DNA of 64,000 bases from Bin87 sp965203985 (GCA_965203985.1 CBDBDS010000001.1:62001-126000), one strand, 5' to 3'; positions 53,391 to 62,535 are shown, counted from the first letter of the stretch. Program-made: numbers and translations. Notes: generated by a model not told the origin, from the letters alone.

Positions 53391-54035
53391 ATGATTAACC
53401 TCGACCCTCGTCCCTTCGACCCATTGCTATTGGTTGAAGGGGTGGATGATAAGCACGTCATAAGGCATTTGTCCGAGCGTTGGGATCAAGCGTTGGAGTT
53501 CGCTATCAAAGACTACGAGGGAATCGAAAACGTCCTTCCCAATATACGCGACCATATTGACGAACCCGGCCGTCGCGCTGTCGGCATCGTAGTGGACGCG
53601 GATACCCACGTATCCAGCGCTTGGAACCGCGTAGCGGACCGCATCCGTGACTCGGCCCGCGCTATATCGCCGATTCCTCCGGCTCCGGACCCGAACGGCA
53701 CAATCATTCCGGAAAACCCAAACACCGACAGCCCTCGCATTGGCATCTGGATAATGCCCGACAATTCGAACCCAGGCGAGCTTGAAAACTTTGTTGAGAG
53801 GATGATTCCCGCCGCCGATCCAGTGTGGCGACTCTCCCAGCAGTACATTGCCGGTATTCCGTCAACGGACCGAAAATTTGCAGCGGGCAAAACCCTACGC
53901 GCCCAGATCCACGCTTGGCTCGCCACCCGGGAAGATCCGAGACAAATGGGACTTGCCATCGGCACCCACGACTTGGACATCGACGGCCCACTCTGCCAAC
54001 GTTTCCTCTCCTGGCTCACTCGCCTCTTCGCCTGA
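53391..54035 (+). CDS. TOPRIM (DUF3226-like) protein paired with the ATPase
   Basis: A 214-residue protein with a TOPRIM fold. The conserved Glu is in LLLVEGVDDKHVIRHL (E16), the Asp pair is in GIVVDADTH (D69, D71), and a third segment IGIWIMPDNSNPGELENF matches the DUF3226 pattern. All metal ligands are intact, so a metal-dependent nuclease is plausible. It starts 3 nt after the ATPase stop and should be co-translated with it. Such an ATPase plus stand-alone TOPRIM arrangement recalls PARIS (AriA/AriB) and split OLD systems, though this TOPRIM class differs from AriB as described. Confidence 0.75.
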   Translation: MINLDPRPFDPLLLVEGVDDKHVIRHLSERWDQALEFAIKDYEGIENVLPNIRDHIDEPGRRAVGIVVDADTHVSSAWNRVADRIRDSARAISPIPPAPDPNGTIIPENPNTDSPRIGIWIMPDNSNPGELENFVERMIPAADPVWRLSQQYIAGIPSTDRKFAAGKTLRAQIHAWLATREDPRQMGLAIGTHDLDIDGPLCQRFLSWLTRLFA

Positions 54036-54140
54036 TCTTTCCTCGCCGTCATCGGGTCAGCGGCGGGAGCGCGCGTCCCGTGTGTTATCATCCCGCCATT
54101 CGTGCCTCGCACTCTCGCCGGCCCGGCCGGAGGTCCCCCA

Positions 54141-56171
54141 ATGCTGTACCAACGCTACCGCTATTCCCAGTGGGATGGCACCCAGCAGATTTTCGACGTG
54201 GACGCCAGCGAGGTGATGGACGCCCTGTCGGATGATCTGCTCCAGCACGGCGACCTGGCCCGAGCCCTCCGCGACCTGTTCCGCAACGGCATGCAGAACC
54301 GCGACGGCGCCCAGATGCCCAACCTGCGTCAGCTCATGGAGCAGCTGAAACAGCAGCGGCGCCAGCAGATGCAGCAGAGCAATCTGGATTCCGTAGTCGA
54401 CGATCTGAAAGAGCGCATGGACGAAATCCTGCGCACCGAGCGGGAGGGCATCCAGCGCCGGCTCGACGAAGCAGCCGACCGGCCCGAACCATCCGACATG
54501 GAAGGCAAGGAGCAGCAGCGGGCTCTCAACCGGATGCTGCAGGAACGCGCCCAACGCAACCTCGACAAGCTGGATGAACTCCCCGACAGCCTGGGCGGGC
54601 AAATCCAGGAACTCATGGACTACGATTTCATGGATCCGGACGCCCAGCAGATGTTCCAGGAACTGCTGGACATGCTCAAGGGTCAGATGGCCCAGAACAT
54701 ATCCCAGCAGATGCAGGACCAGATGCAGAACATGACCCCGGAGCAAATGGAAGCCATGCGTCAGATGATGCAGGACCTCAACCAGATGCTCCGCGACCGC
54801 ATGGAGGGCCGCGACCCCAACTTCGAAGGCTTCATGCAGAAATGGGGGCCGATGTTCGGCGACGACCCGCCCCAGAGTCTTGATGAACTCATGGAGCGCA
54901 TCCAGCAGCAGATGGCCCAGATGCAGTCGCTGATGGACAGCCTGTCCCCCGACATGCGCCGGGAACTGGAAGACGCCATGCAGTCGGCCATGGACCCGCG
55001 CCTGATGGACGAGATGTCCGAGTTCGCCAGCCTGATGCAGTCGCTCATGCCGCCGGATGAACTGGCCCGCCAATATCCCTTCCTGGGCGACGACAGCATG
55101 ACCCTGGAGCAGGCCATGGAAGCCATGCGCCAGATGCAGGACATGGACCGGCTGGAACAATCGCTGCAACAGGCCATGCGCACTGGAAACCTGGACGACG
55201 TTGACCCGGAACAACTGGCCGAACTCCTGGGTGAAGAGGCCCGCCGGGCGTGGGAAGAGCTGGACCGGCTACGACAACTGTTGAAAGACGCCGGCTACAT
55301 CACCGATGACGATCAACTCAACCTGACCGCCCGCGGTATCCGTCGCATTGGCCAGAAGGCCATGCGCGAGGTATTCCAGCAGCTCAAGAAGGACCGCATC
55401 GGCAACCACGACCTGGACACCCGGGGCGCCGGCGGCGACCTCCTTGGCGACACCAAGACCTACGAATTCGGGGACCCGCTGCAGCTGGACCTCCAAACCA
55501 CGGTGAAAAACGCCATCGTCCGGGGCGGCCCCCAGGTTCCGGTCAAATTGCGGCCTGACGACTTCGAGATCTACCGCACCGAACACATGACGCGGGCCGC
55601 CACCATCGTCCTCCTGGACCAGAGCCGTTCCATGGGCTTGTTCAACAACTGGGCGGCGGCGAAGAAAGTGACCCTCGCGCTGTTCGCTTTGATCCGCCAG
55701 CAGTACCCCCGGGACACCCTCCACGTGGTGGGGTTTTCCGACTATGCCCGCGAGTTGGAGGAAGAGGATCTGGCCGGCCTCACCTGGAACAACTGGGTAT
55801 CCGGCACCAACCTGCACCACGCTCTCATGCTGTCCCGGAAGCTCCTCTCCCGCGAAAAGGGAGGTACCCGGCAGATCCTGGTCATTACCGACGGCGAACC
55901 GACCGCTCACCTGGAAGGCGAGCAGGCGTACTTTTCCTACCCGCCCAGCTACCGCACCGAACTGGAAACCCTGAAAGAGGTGCGCCGCTGCACCCAGGAA
56001 GGAATCGTCATCAACACGTTCATGCTGGAGAACAGCTACCAGTTGGTCAACTTCGTCGACCGGATGACCCGCATCAACCGTGGCCGGGCCTTCTACAGCA
56101 GCAGCGAAAACCTGGGCGAGTACGTGCTGGTCGATTACATCACCAACCGGCGCAAACGGGTTTCCGGGTGA
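54141..56171 (+). CDS. VWA-domain protein with a long Met/Gln-rich helical region
   Basis: A 676-residue protein. Residues 60-370 are a charged helical region extremely rich in Met and Gln (for example MQDQMQNMTPEQMEAMRQMM). A von Willebrand factor A domain fills the C-terminal 200 residues: the metal-ion site DQSRSMG fits DxSxS (about residue 491), followed by the Thr in SGTNLHHAL and the Asp in ITDGEPTAH. This build resembles the CoxE/BatA-like VWA partners of MoxR AAA ATPases, but no MoxR gene is next to it. GGAGGT before the ATG at 54141 sets the start. It lies 105 nt after the TOPRIM gene. Confidence 0.8.
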   Translation: MLYQRYRYSQWDGTQQIFDVDASEVMDALSDDLLQHGDLARALRDLFRNGMQNRDGAQMPNLRQLMEQLKQQRRQQMQQSNLDSVVDDLKERMDEILRTEREGIQRRLDEAADRPEPSDMEGKEQQRALNRMLQERAQRNLDKLDELPDSLGGQIQELMDYDFMDPDAQQMFQELLDMLKGQMAQNISQQMQDQMQNMTPEQMEAMRQMMQDLNQMLRDRMEGRDPNFEGFMQKWGPMFGDDPPQSLDELMERIQQQMAQMQSLMDSLSPDMRRELEDAMQSAMDPRLMDEMSEFASLMQSLMPPDELARQYPFLGDDSMTLEQAMEAMRQMQDMDRLEQSLQQAMRTGNLDDVDPEQLAELLGEEARRAWEELDRLRQLLKDAGYITDDDQLNLTARGIRRIGQKAMREVFQQLKKDRIGNHDLDTRGAGGDLLGDTKTYEFGDPLQLDLQTTVKNAIVRGGPQVPVKLRPDDFEIYRTEHMTRAATIVLLDQSRSMGLFNNWAAAKKVTLALFALIRQQYPRDTLHVVGFSDYARELEEEDLAGLTWNNWVSGTNLHHALMLSRKLLSREKGGTRQILVITDGEPTAHLEGEQAYFSYPPSYRTELETLKEVRRCTQEGIVINTFMLENSYQLVNFVDRMTRINRGRAFYSSSENLGEYVLVDYITNRRKRVSG

Positions 56172-56202
56172 TCACGGCGCTTTCATGCGCGCGCGTCTGC
56201 GG

Positions 56203-56232
56203 TTGCGACTGCCCGTGCACGTTTGCTAAAAT
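56203..56232 (+). promoter_or_regulatory. Promoter of tRNA-Ala
   Basis: TTGCGA (56203-56208), an 18-nt spacer and TAAAAT (56227-56232). Transcription would begin about 30 nt before the tRNA. Confidence 0.6.
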
Positions 56233-56268
56233 GAATACCCACTCACGCGCAAGCGTCAGTGATTCAGT

Positions 56269-56344
56269 GGGGCTGTAGCTCATTTGGGAGAGCGCTTCAA
56301 TGGCATTGAAGAGGTAGCGGGTTCGATTCCCGCCAGCTCCACCA
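56269..56344 (+). tRNA. tRNA-Ala, anticodon GGC
   Basis: A 76-nt cloverleaf. The acceptor pairs GGGGCTG with CAGCTCC with one G-U, the D arm is GCTC..GAGC, and the anticodon stem CTTCA/TGAAG encloses the loop ATGGCAT, giving anticodon GGC. The T arm is GCGGG TTCGATT CCCGC. The 3' end ACCA is encoded. GGC reads GCC and GCT alanine codons. Confidence 0.95.
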
Positions 56345-56369
56345 CTTCCCCTCTCAATTGGCCCCAATT

Positions 56370-56412
56370 AAAACGCCGTTCCGTGCTTGATTTGAGCACG
56401 GAACGGCGTTTT
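56370..56412 (+). terminator. Terminator after tRNA-Ala
   Basis: A perfect 18-bp stem (arms 56370-56387 and 56395-56412) with a 7-nt loop, ending in a T run. It is the strongest terminator in the window. Beyond it, 56413-56648 shows no gene. Confidence 0.9.
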
Positions 56413-56648
56413 TGAGTCCGGCAAAGTCCTGCCAAATCCGCTGGCATCCAGGAAAAATGGCATACGAGTAGGGGCAGCCTCGCCGCACGCCGGGCGCGAC
56501 GCCCAGCGCTACGGTCCAGATCGGAGTGAATGACCAACAGCCACCGACTGCGCCGAGAAACGCCGTCGATCACGAAAGATACTGCGGCGAGTAGCAAGCA
56601 TCCATCCCGGCTCAAGTCCTCTAATCGAACCGATTGTGTCAAGCCGCG

Positions 56649-57455
56649 TCAGTTGGGCGCACGGGAGTCATCGGTTCCCGTCAGGTCATGCTGAACAACT
56701 GACAGCGATATGGCGAGGCTGTCCGTGATGTCCGGCCTGGTGGCATCGGCAGCGCCGCGCTCGGCTGCCTTCTCCAGCGAGGATAGTTTTTCACCGGAGG
56801 GCGGAGTTGCCATCTGGACGGTCACGACGATTTCAATGGAGTCGCTGTCGTAATAGGTCACTATGTCCTGCACACCGTCCTCTTCCAGCACCGCGTAATG
56901 CGCTCCGATTACCGCTTCCTCCGCCTCCCGCTTGGTGAACCCTGGGTCTTTACCGGTTTGCAGGCTGACCGTAACGTGAGGGTTTTCGGACTGGAATTTG
57001 TCGATGGCCTTCCGGGCGTTGCCGGAGATGGAACCTGAAAAATTGATCCAGGCCGACAACCGGTCGGGTTTGCCGGACCCAGCATCAACGACGCTGTCGG
57101 GTTCCTCGTCCTCAATGGCCGTTACTATCTCCGAGAAGTCGTCGCGCCAGGCATGGAGCGCGATGGACTCATCGAGAGTGATGCCATCCTGATTCGCGAT
57201 GAATTGCAGGTCGTTCAATTCGGCGGGGCTGTTGATGCTGGGATGTTGGCGCATCAGCGCAGCCGCTTCGTGGGGGGTCAACGTCGCGATGTTGTGGTGT
57301 TGCACCACACTCTTGCCGTCGCCGTGCATCGCCATCGCCACGACCCCGAACACGACTGCGACCACGGCCAGGACGCCGCCGCCGTAGGCGAGCCACATGT
57401 ACCAGCGGGTCCAACGATTTTTGGGTGAGCCGCGTCGTACATTCTCGTTCATCAT
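56649..57455 (-). CDS. Membrane-anchored extracytoplasmic protein of unknown function
   Basis: A 268-residue protein with one N-terminal membrane helix (LAYGGGVLAVVAVVFGVVAMAM, about residues 23-44) after a basic segment, so the rest should lie outside the membrane. The soluble part has ELNDLQFIANQDGITLDESIALHAWRDDFSEIVTAIED and a strand-rich region ending in IEIVVTVQMA. This helix-then-strand plan resembles the propeptide domains of chymotrypsin-like proteases of Chloroflexota, but no protease domain follows; this likeness is by eye and weak. AGGAGG lies 7 nt upstream of the first of two adjacent Met codons. The next gene upstream is a decayed S1 protease. Confidence 0.6.
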   Translation of the reverse strand: MMNENVRRGSPKNRWTRWYMWLAYGGGVLAVVAVVFGVVAMAMHGDGKSVVQHHNIATLTPHEAAALMRQHPSINSPAELNDLQFIANQDGITLDESIALHAWRDDFSEIVTAIEDEEPDSVVDAGSGKPDRLSAWINFSGSISGNARKAIDKFQSENPHVTVSLQTGKDPGFTKREAEEAVIGAHYAVLEEDGVQDIVTYYDSDSIEIVVTVQMATPPSGEKLSSLEKAAERGAADATRPDITDSLAISLSVVQHDLTGTDDSRAPN

Positions 57456-57808
57456 CGGAAAGCCTCCTACGGGGCGGCGGCCCATACAAAGAGGGAATTT
57501 CGCTGCTCGAGATTTGACTGGCAGGCAGGCAGGCAGTCAGAACTGGTCAATTTGATGACGAATCTCTTCGCAGAGCGCCAGCTATCTTGGAACAAACATC
57601 GCCGTCTAACAGATGCCCCTTTTCCCAAGATCCTTCTACCGAAAGCTCGTGACCAGCGAAACTGCCGGCAATCCCAGAGCCACGCGGTCGCCCAACTCAA
57701 CCTCAAAATAGATTGGAATGCTCCGACGCAGCCACATTGCGCCGGGGCGGGGAGAATGGTGCCCGCGATTGTGTGCGGACAACCGAGCAACGCCCGCACT
57801 GGACGACA

Positions 57809-58776
57809 TCAGGTCAGCACCCGGAGGTACAGGAATTCCAGGAGTTTGCCTGCCTGGTCAATGCTAACATTGGACTCCGTTGCCGCGAACGCGGCATCGG
57901 AGTATCGGCACTTGTGGAACGCAGGGCATCCGGGCAGCCTCGTGAGGCCGGGGGCGGTCGTTCCCTCTGCAACCTTGTTGCTCCCGAAGATCGGGTTGGT
58001 GGGCTGGTGAATATCGACCTCGTCTTCCTGGCCGACTTTCAGGCTCCCGTTCGTGCAGTGGGATGCGACGACTATGCCCCTGTGCCGGACCGCCGGGTAA
58101 CGAACACTACGGTGCATCTCTGGCCGTAGTGTTGGTTCTGTTGCATGATACCGCCCACCGGCGGAGGCCATTTCGTGGTGACGCTGTCCCGGCCGTTCAG
58201 CATGGTGGCGGCTTTCTCCTCCTCAAATTCCACCGCGCCCTCGGGAATGTTCAAATCTTCCATCAATTCCCGCACGTCCGGCACATCCGACATGTCCGTC
58301 AGGCCGATCACAATGCGGTTGCGGCCCTCCATGACGGCTCCCGACGACAGGGCAATCATGTCGGTCGTCATAGCAGGCAGCAGCAGGCGGTACCATTCCA
58401 GCAGGTCGTCGAACGCGTACTGCCCCTGCACCACCGTAAAACGCGTGAGAGCGATGTCACCTTCGTACAGGTCCTCCACGGCGGCTCTCGCTTCACGTGT
58501 CTTGGTCGTGTCCTTCATGTAGACCAGCACGTGCGCGGAGTCGGCATCATCGAAATAGTAGCCGCCGAAGCCACCTTCATGAGTTTCCGCTGCCTGCGCA
58601 GCACGGTCGTCGGGCGTCACCACGTTGCCGTCTTCGTCCGTCATCCCGTCCACTGCGTCTTCCCGCTGATCTCCATCGCCGGCCGGCGGGTCTTGGGCCA
58701 TCACCACCGATACCGCCAGCGCGCTGACCATAAGCAGCACCAGCGCGAACATGAGGATGTAGGTTCTCTTTGCTAT
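57809..58776 (-). pseudogene. Decayed chymotrypsin-like (S1) secreted protease
   Basis: The first part encodes a signal peptide (AKRTYILMFALVLLMVSALA, cut after VVMAQ), an acidic linker and a propeptide with TRFTVVQGQYAFDDLLEWY and GRNRIVIGLTDMSDV. The mature start VGGIMQQNQHYGQRC follows, then the frame ends at 58072. In another frame the protease continues: GIVVASHCTNGSLKVG with the catalytic His, NKVAEGTTAPG, and CRYSDAAFAA with the catalytic Asp, up to 57809. The Ser block (GDSG) is not found in any frame downstream to 57486. The likely start is an ATA codon at 58774-58776 behind a good AAAGGAG site; the first ATG (58752) would cut the basic start of the signal peptide. Confidence 0.7.
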
Positions 58777-59185
58777 GGTTTGTCTCCTTTGAACGGGAGC
58801 CTCACGCTCTCCTGTGAACCCGCGAAAACCATGGGGATTGTCGTTCTGTGTCAGGTGCGTTCCTGATTGCAACGTTCGTTTTCACGGGTGGCTATGCCCA
58901 GTCGCAATCCGTCACTGCATGTCGTCCTCCTTTTCCACCGAGTGGGCGTCTTCCACGCACGCGTCTGGACAAAGGGCATTCAAAGACCCTATAGCCGCAA
59001 GCGACCGGGCTGGACACGCAGAACACGCAGGGCTGCCATTTCGCCCGATGGCGGAGCGCATTGCCCCATCGACCGCGGTCTCGGTGATGACAGCCCCGGG
59101 CCTGTTGGTAGCCATGGAATGCCGGCTGCTGGCGGAGCGTTCGGCCCGCACCGTCCGGCTCATACGTACCCAGTTTCGCTGGAAG

Positions 59186-59290
59186 TGTCATCGCGACCCC
59201 GCACTTGATGCGGGGGCGGCAATTTCGTCAGGGCAGCGGACGCCGCCGCGGGTACGCGATCACCACGTCGCTGCGCTCCTCGCGATGACA
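59186..59290. repeat. Dispersed palindromic repeat, copy C
   Basis: A 105-bp member of the same family, with ends TGTCATCGCGAC and CGCGATGACA and a flanking CGTACCCAGTTT on the left matching the flank of copy B. An inner hairpin (CCCCGCA / TGCGGGG) is private to this copy. Confidence 0.75.
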
Positions 59291-59482
59291 AAATGGGCAC
59301 GCGTGGCGGGCCGTCCGGCAGTTGCATCTGGAGGTTGACCCGATTATACGCGGGGCTCCGGCGGCCGGGTAGGTTGTGGTTCCCCGCGTTGCGCGAGCCG
59401 CCGGTGGCGCCGGCCCGTTTTTTCGCCGGAAGCCGGAGTTCCAATAGCGGGTCATCATCCGGCGGCAGAGAGTTCCGAAGAA

Positions 59483-59514
59483 GCGGGCCGGCGTTTCGAT
59501 TGCGACCGGCCCGC
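59483..59514. terminator. GC-rich hairpin, possible terminator
   Basis: A 9-bp perfect stem (GCGGGCCGG / CCGGCCCGC) with a 14-nt loop. No T run follows on either strand, so its role is open. Confidence 0.3.
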
Positions 59515-59689
59515 CTTATGACGTTGATAATATCTTAACATCCGCCGTTTATTTTGCCCCCATCGAAGCCGCCCATATCAAAGACCAAGCTTCCGGCGGC
59601 ATCGGGCGTTGGCGAAATACGAACGACAACCGTCAAACCCCGGCGTGCTATGCTCGATTTACCCGCGTCCTTTCGCTAGAGAAGAACTC

Positions 59690-60379
59690 ATGCCCTGCGA
59701 CATTCTGGTGATTGAAGACGACCCCGGCATCGCCCGCATCATCGGCCTCTATCTGGAGCGGGACGGGCACCGGGTGACTGCCGTCGGCGATGGCCTGGCC
59801 GGCCTCCGGGCCGCCCGCGATGCGGACCCCGACCTCATCGTTCTGGACCTGATGCTGCCCAGGCTGGACGGCATGGAAGTGTGCCGGACGCTCCGTGAGG
59901 AGTCGGACGTGCCCATCATCATGGCCACGGCGCGGGTCGACGAAGAGGACCGCCTGGCGGGCCTGGACCTGGGCGCGGACGACTACATCCTCAAGCCCTT
60001 CAGCCCGCGGGAGTTGGCGGCACGCGTGCGGGCGGTGCTGCGCCGCACGGCCCGCCAGGCGCCTGCCGACACGACGGCAGTGCTGGAACGCGATGGATTG
60101 GTTATAGACATCAGGAACCGAACGATCAGTCGCGGGGAAGTCAAACCTTGCCTGACGCCCACCGAGTTCCGGTTGTTGGCCGCGCTGGCCGCTGAGCCGG
60201 GTCGTCCCTTCACCCGCCACCAGATCATCGACAAGGTCTTCGGCTACGACTTCGACGGTTTTGACCGCACCGTGGACGTGCACGTCGCCAATCTGCGCCG
60301 CAAGATAGAACCCGACGTCAGGAAACCCCGTTACATCCAGACCGTCCACGGCGTCGGCTACCGGTTCGGCAATGCCTAG
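59690..60379 (+). CDS. OmpR-family response regulator
   Basis: A 229-residue two-domain regulator. The receiver domain has the acidic pair in VIEDDPG (residues 8-14), the phospho-acceptor Asp in LIVLDLMLPRLDG, the Thr/Ser switch in IIMATARVDEEDRL and the Lys in DYILKPFSPREL. The C-terminal winged helix has LTPTEFRLLAALAAEPGRPFTRHQI and RTVDVHVANLRRKIEPD. It would be phosphorylated by the histidine kinase encoded next, with which its stop overlaps by 8 nt. Start at 59690 is set by the first receiver strand. Confidence 0.95.
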   Translation: MPCDILVIEDDPGIARIIGLYLERDGHRVTAVGDGLAGLRAARDADPDLIVLDLMLPRLDGMEVCRTLREESDVPIIMATARVDEEDRLAGLDLGADDYILKPFSPRELAARVRAVLRRTARQAPADTTAVLERDGLVIDIRNRTISRGEVKPCLTPTEFRLLAALAAEPGRPFTRHQIIDKVFGYDFDGFDRTVDVHVANLRRKIEPDVRKPRYIQTVHGVGYRFGNA

Positions 60380-61778
60380 ATGGAAATTCGGCCTCCGGCT
60401 GCGCCTGACGCTGGGTTTCGCCGTCATCCTGGCCCTGTCCACCGGCGCCGTGGCCTGGCTCACCGACTACGCCGCCGAACGCGCGGTGGAGCAGGTCCAG
60501 CGGGAGCAGGACCGGGTGCGGGCCAACCGCATCGTTGTGGCCCTGGCCGACTTCCACGACTCCGGCGGCAGCTGGCGGGGCATACAAGATTTCGTCAGCC
60601 GCGTCAGTTTCCAAACCGAACGGGAAATCATCGTGCTGGACACCCAGGGCCATCTCGTCGCCGAGAGCCCCATCCGACCCGACGCGCACCGCGACGATGG
60701 CCGTCACGGCCGCGCGTTCTCCAAGCGGCGTTTCGAGCCGATAGTATCCGACGGCGTTCGGCTGGGGTCGGTGTCGGTCAGCGCGCGGTCGTGGGACGAC
60801 GGGCCGGGATTTGCCCACGGCGAATCCGATGGGTTGCCTTTTGCCGGCGCGGAGCCGCCGCTGGCCCTGTTCGCCCAATCCGTCCGGGAGGCGCTGATCC
60901 TGTTCGGCGCCCTGGCCGGCGCGGTGGGCATCCTGCTGGTGCTGCTGCTCTCCCGCCGCGTGCTGGGCTCCATCGGCAACCTCACCGCCGCGGCCCGGGC
61001 CCTGGGCGGCGGCAACCTGTCCAGTCGCGCCGCGGTGAGGGGCAACGACGAAATCGCCGAACTGGGCCAGGCCTTCAACGCCATGGCCGATGCCCTGGAA
61101 GAGTCGGAGCGCCAGCGCCGCGCCATGGTGTCGGACGTCGCCCACGAATTGCGGACCCCCCTGGCCAACATCCAGGGACACATCGAGGCATTGCAGGACG
61201 GGTTGTTGGAACCCGACGCCGCCACACTCGACACCGTGCATCAACAGGCCCTGCACCTGAACCGTCTGGTGGATGATCTGAGGCTGCTGGCCGCAACGGA
61301 AGCCCGGGAGCTGCGGCTGGAACTGGAGCCGGCCGCCGTGGCAGACATCATCGAGAAAGTCGCCGCCTCGTTCCGGCCCCGCGCCGCCGCCGGCTCGGTG
61401 GACCTGGCCACGGACACGGCGGCAGGATTGCCGATCCTGAACGTTGACCGGCTCCGCATCGAGCAGGTCATCGGCAACCTGGTGGACAACGCCATCCGCC
61501 ACACCCCGCCGGGGGGCGCCGTGCGCGTCGCGGCGTCCCAACACGGCGCCGGCGTCCGGATAGTGGTCGCCGACACCGGCGTCGGCATTCCGGCGGACGC
61601 GCTCCCCCACGTATTCGACCGCCTCTACCGCGCCGACCCCTCCCGCGGCCGCGCCACCGGCGGAACCGGCCTGGGCCTGACCATCGCCCGCCAGCTGGTG
61701 GAAGCCCACGGCGGAACCATCTGGGTCGAGAGCGACGAGGGAGCCGGCAGCCGGTTCGGCTTTGACCTCCCTTCGTAA
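60372..61778 (+). CDS. Sensor histidine kinase
   Basis: A 468-residue membrane kinase. Two membrane helices (about 12-30 and 173-193) flank a periplasmic sensor domain of about 140 residues without a known fold. A HAMP region follows (GSIGNLTAAARALGGGNLSSR), then the H-box VSDVAHELRTPLANIQGH with the phospho-His, the N-box IEQVIGNLVDNAIRHTPPG, the G1 box VADTGVGIP, and GGTGLGLTIARQLVEAHGG. It pairs with the response regulator just upstream. Nothing in the sensor domain shows the signal. Confidence 0.95.
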   Translation: MPRWKFGLRLRLTLGFAVILALSTGAVAWLTDYAAERAVEQVQREQDRVRANRIVVALADFHDSGGSWRGIQDFVSRVSFQTEREIIVLDTQGHLVAESPIRPDAHRDDGRHGRAFSKRRFEPIVSDGVRLGSVSVSARSWDDGPGFAHGESDGLPFAGAEPPLALFAQSVREALILFGALAGAVGILLVLLLSRRVLGSIGNLTAAARALGGGNLSSRAAVRGNDEIAELGQAFNAMADALEESERQRRAMVSDVAHELRTPLANIQGHIEALQDGLLEPDAATLDTVHQQALHLNRLVDDLRLLAATEARELRLELEPAAVADIIEKVAASFRPRAAAGSVDLATDTAAGLPILNVDRLRIEQVIGNLVDNAIRHTPPGGAVRVAASQHGAGVRIVVADTGVGIPADALPHVFDRLYRADPSRGRATGGTGLGLTIARQLVEAHGGTIWVESDEGAGSRFGFDLPS

Positions 61779-61866
61779 TTTCTCAACATTGTCCGTCTAT
61801 CCTGCATTCATCAAAGCCGCCGGCTGAATAAAAATCTCATCATCTACGGCGGCGCAGGAGGCAACA

Positions 61867-62505
61867 ATGTTCAACAGGATGCGCAACATCAGGAGACGCT
61901 GGTTCGCGGTCGCCGGCGCGGTGGCCCTGCTGTCCGTCGGCCTGGTCACCGGCAGCGTCATGGCTGCCGGCGCCGGCGGCGCGGACGGCGGGCCGCTCCT
62001 GCGCGGCGACGGGACCCTCGAAAACCGGGGCGGACACGGCGACCCCGACGCCCTCATGGCCCGGGTGGCCGAGCTGCTGGGCGTGGCGCCGGCCGACCTG
62101 GAGGCCGCCTTCGTAACCGCAATTGACGAGCAGAGCCAAACCATATTCGACGCCCATATCGACGGCCTGGTCACCGAAGGCGTCCTGACCGCCGATCAAG
62201 CAAACGAGGCCCGGACCTGGTTCCAGTCCCGCCCCGCCGGCGCCGGCGCCCTGGACCTCCACTTCGCCCACGGGGCCGACTCCGACTCCGATGCCGACGC
62301 CATCGATCTGTGGCTGGCCATGCTGGTGGAGTCGGGACAACTGACCCCGCAAGAGGCCGCCGGCATTCGGGCGTGGTTCGATGACCGCCCCGCCTTCCTG
62401 GTCGATGCCGACGGCGGGCCCATCGGCGATGGCCCGGGCCGCGAAGGCTGCGCTGACGACGACGGCGGTTCCGCCAGCATCAGCAACGACGACCCCCAGG
62501 GTTAG
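61867..62505 (+). CDS. Small exported helical protein (YckD/DUF2680-like)
   Basis: A 212-residue protein with a basic start and one N-terminal hydrophobic segment (WFAVAGAVALLSVGLVTGSVMA), likely a signal peptide. Residues 60-115 (ARVAELLGVAPADLEAAFV, then VLTADQANEARTWFQSRP) look like the helical DUF2680/YckD repeat, and a second, weaker unit is SGQLTPQEAAGIRAWFDDRP. The tail is acidic with DDDGG. It follows the kinase by 88 bp and is probably a target or partner of that system; a role in sensing envelope stress is a guess from position only. Confidence 0.65.
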   Translation: MFNRMRNIRRRWFAVAGAVALLSVGLVTGSVMAAGAGGADGGPLLRGDGTLENRGGHGDPDALMARVAELLGVAPADLEAAFVTAIDEQSQTIFDAHIDGLVTEGVLTADQANEARTWFQSRPAGAGALDLHFAHGADSDSDADAIDLWLAMLVESGQLTPQEAAGIRAWFDDRPAFLVDADGGPIGDGPGREGCADDDGGSASISNDDPQG

Positions 62506-62535
62506 CCCAGTGGGCCACGAGCCGCTGGCGTAAAT

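Larger units (their letters stand above)
58777..59689. other. Gene-poor interval
   Basis: No convincing gene. It holds repeat C (59186-59290), a GC hairpin (59483-59514) and short open frames on both strands that resemble nothing I know. A minus-strand frame at 58912-59163 (83 codons, with several Cys residues) ends right after a GGAGGAC site and is not convincing. The part next to 59690 should hold the promoter of the response regulator. Confidence 0.5.

Noticed and set aside
56280..56642. A minus-strand open frame ending in AGIEPATSSMPLKRSPK
   Set aside because: Its end is the antisense of tRNA-Ala. The AGIEPATS phrase is a well-known false protein made by tRNA genes.
58912..59163. An 83-codon minus-strand frame with several Cys
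   Set aside because: No ribosome site at its start, no known family, and it lies in a decayed, repeat-bearing interval.
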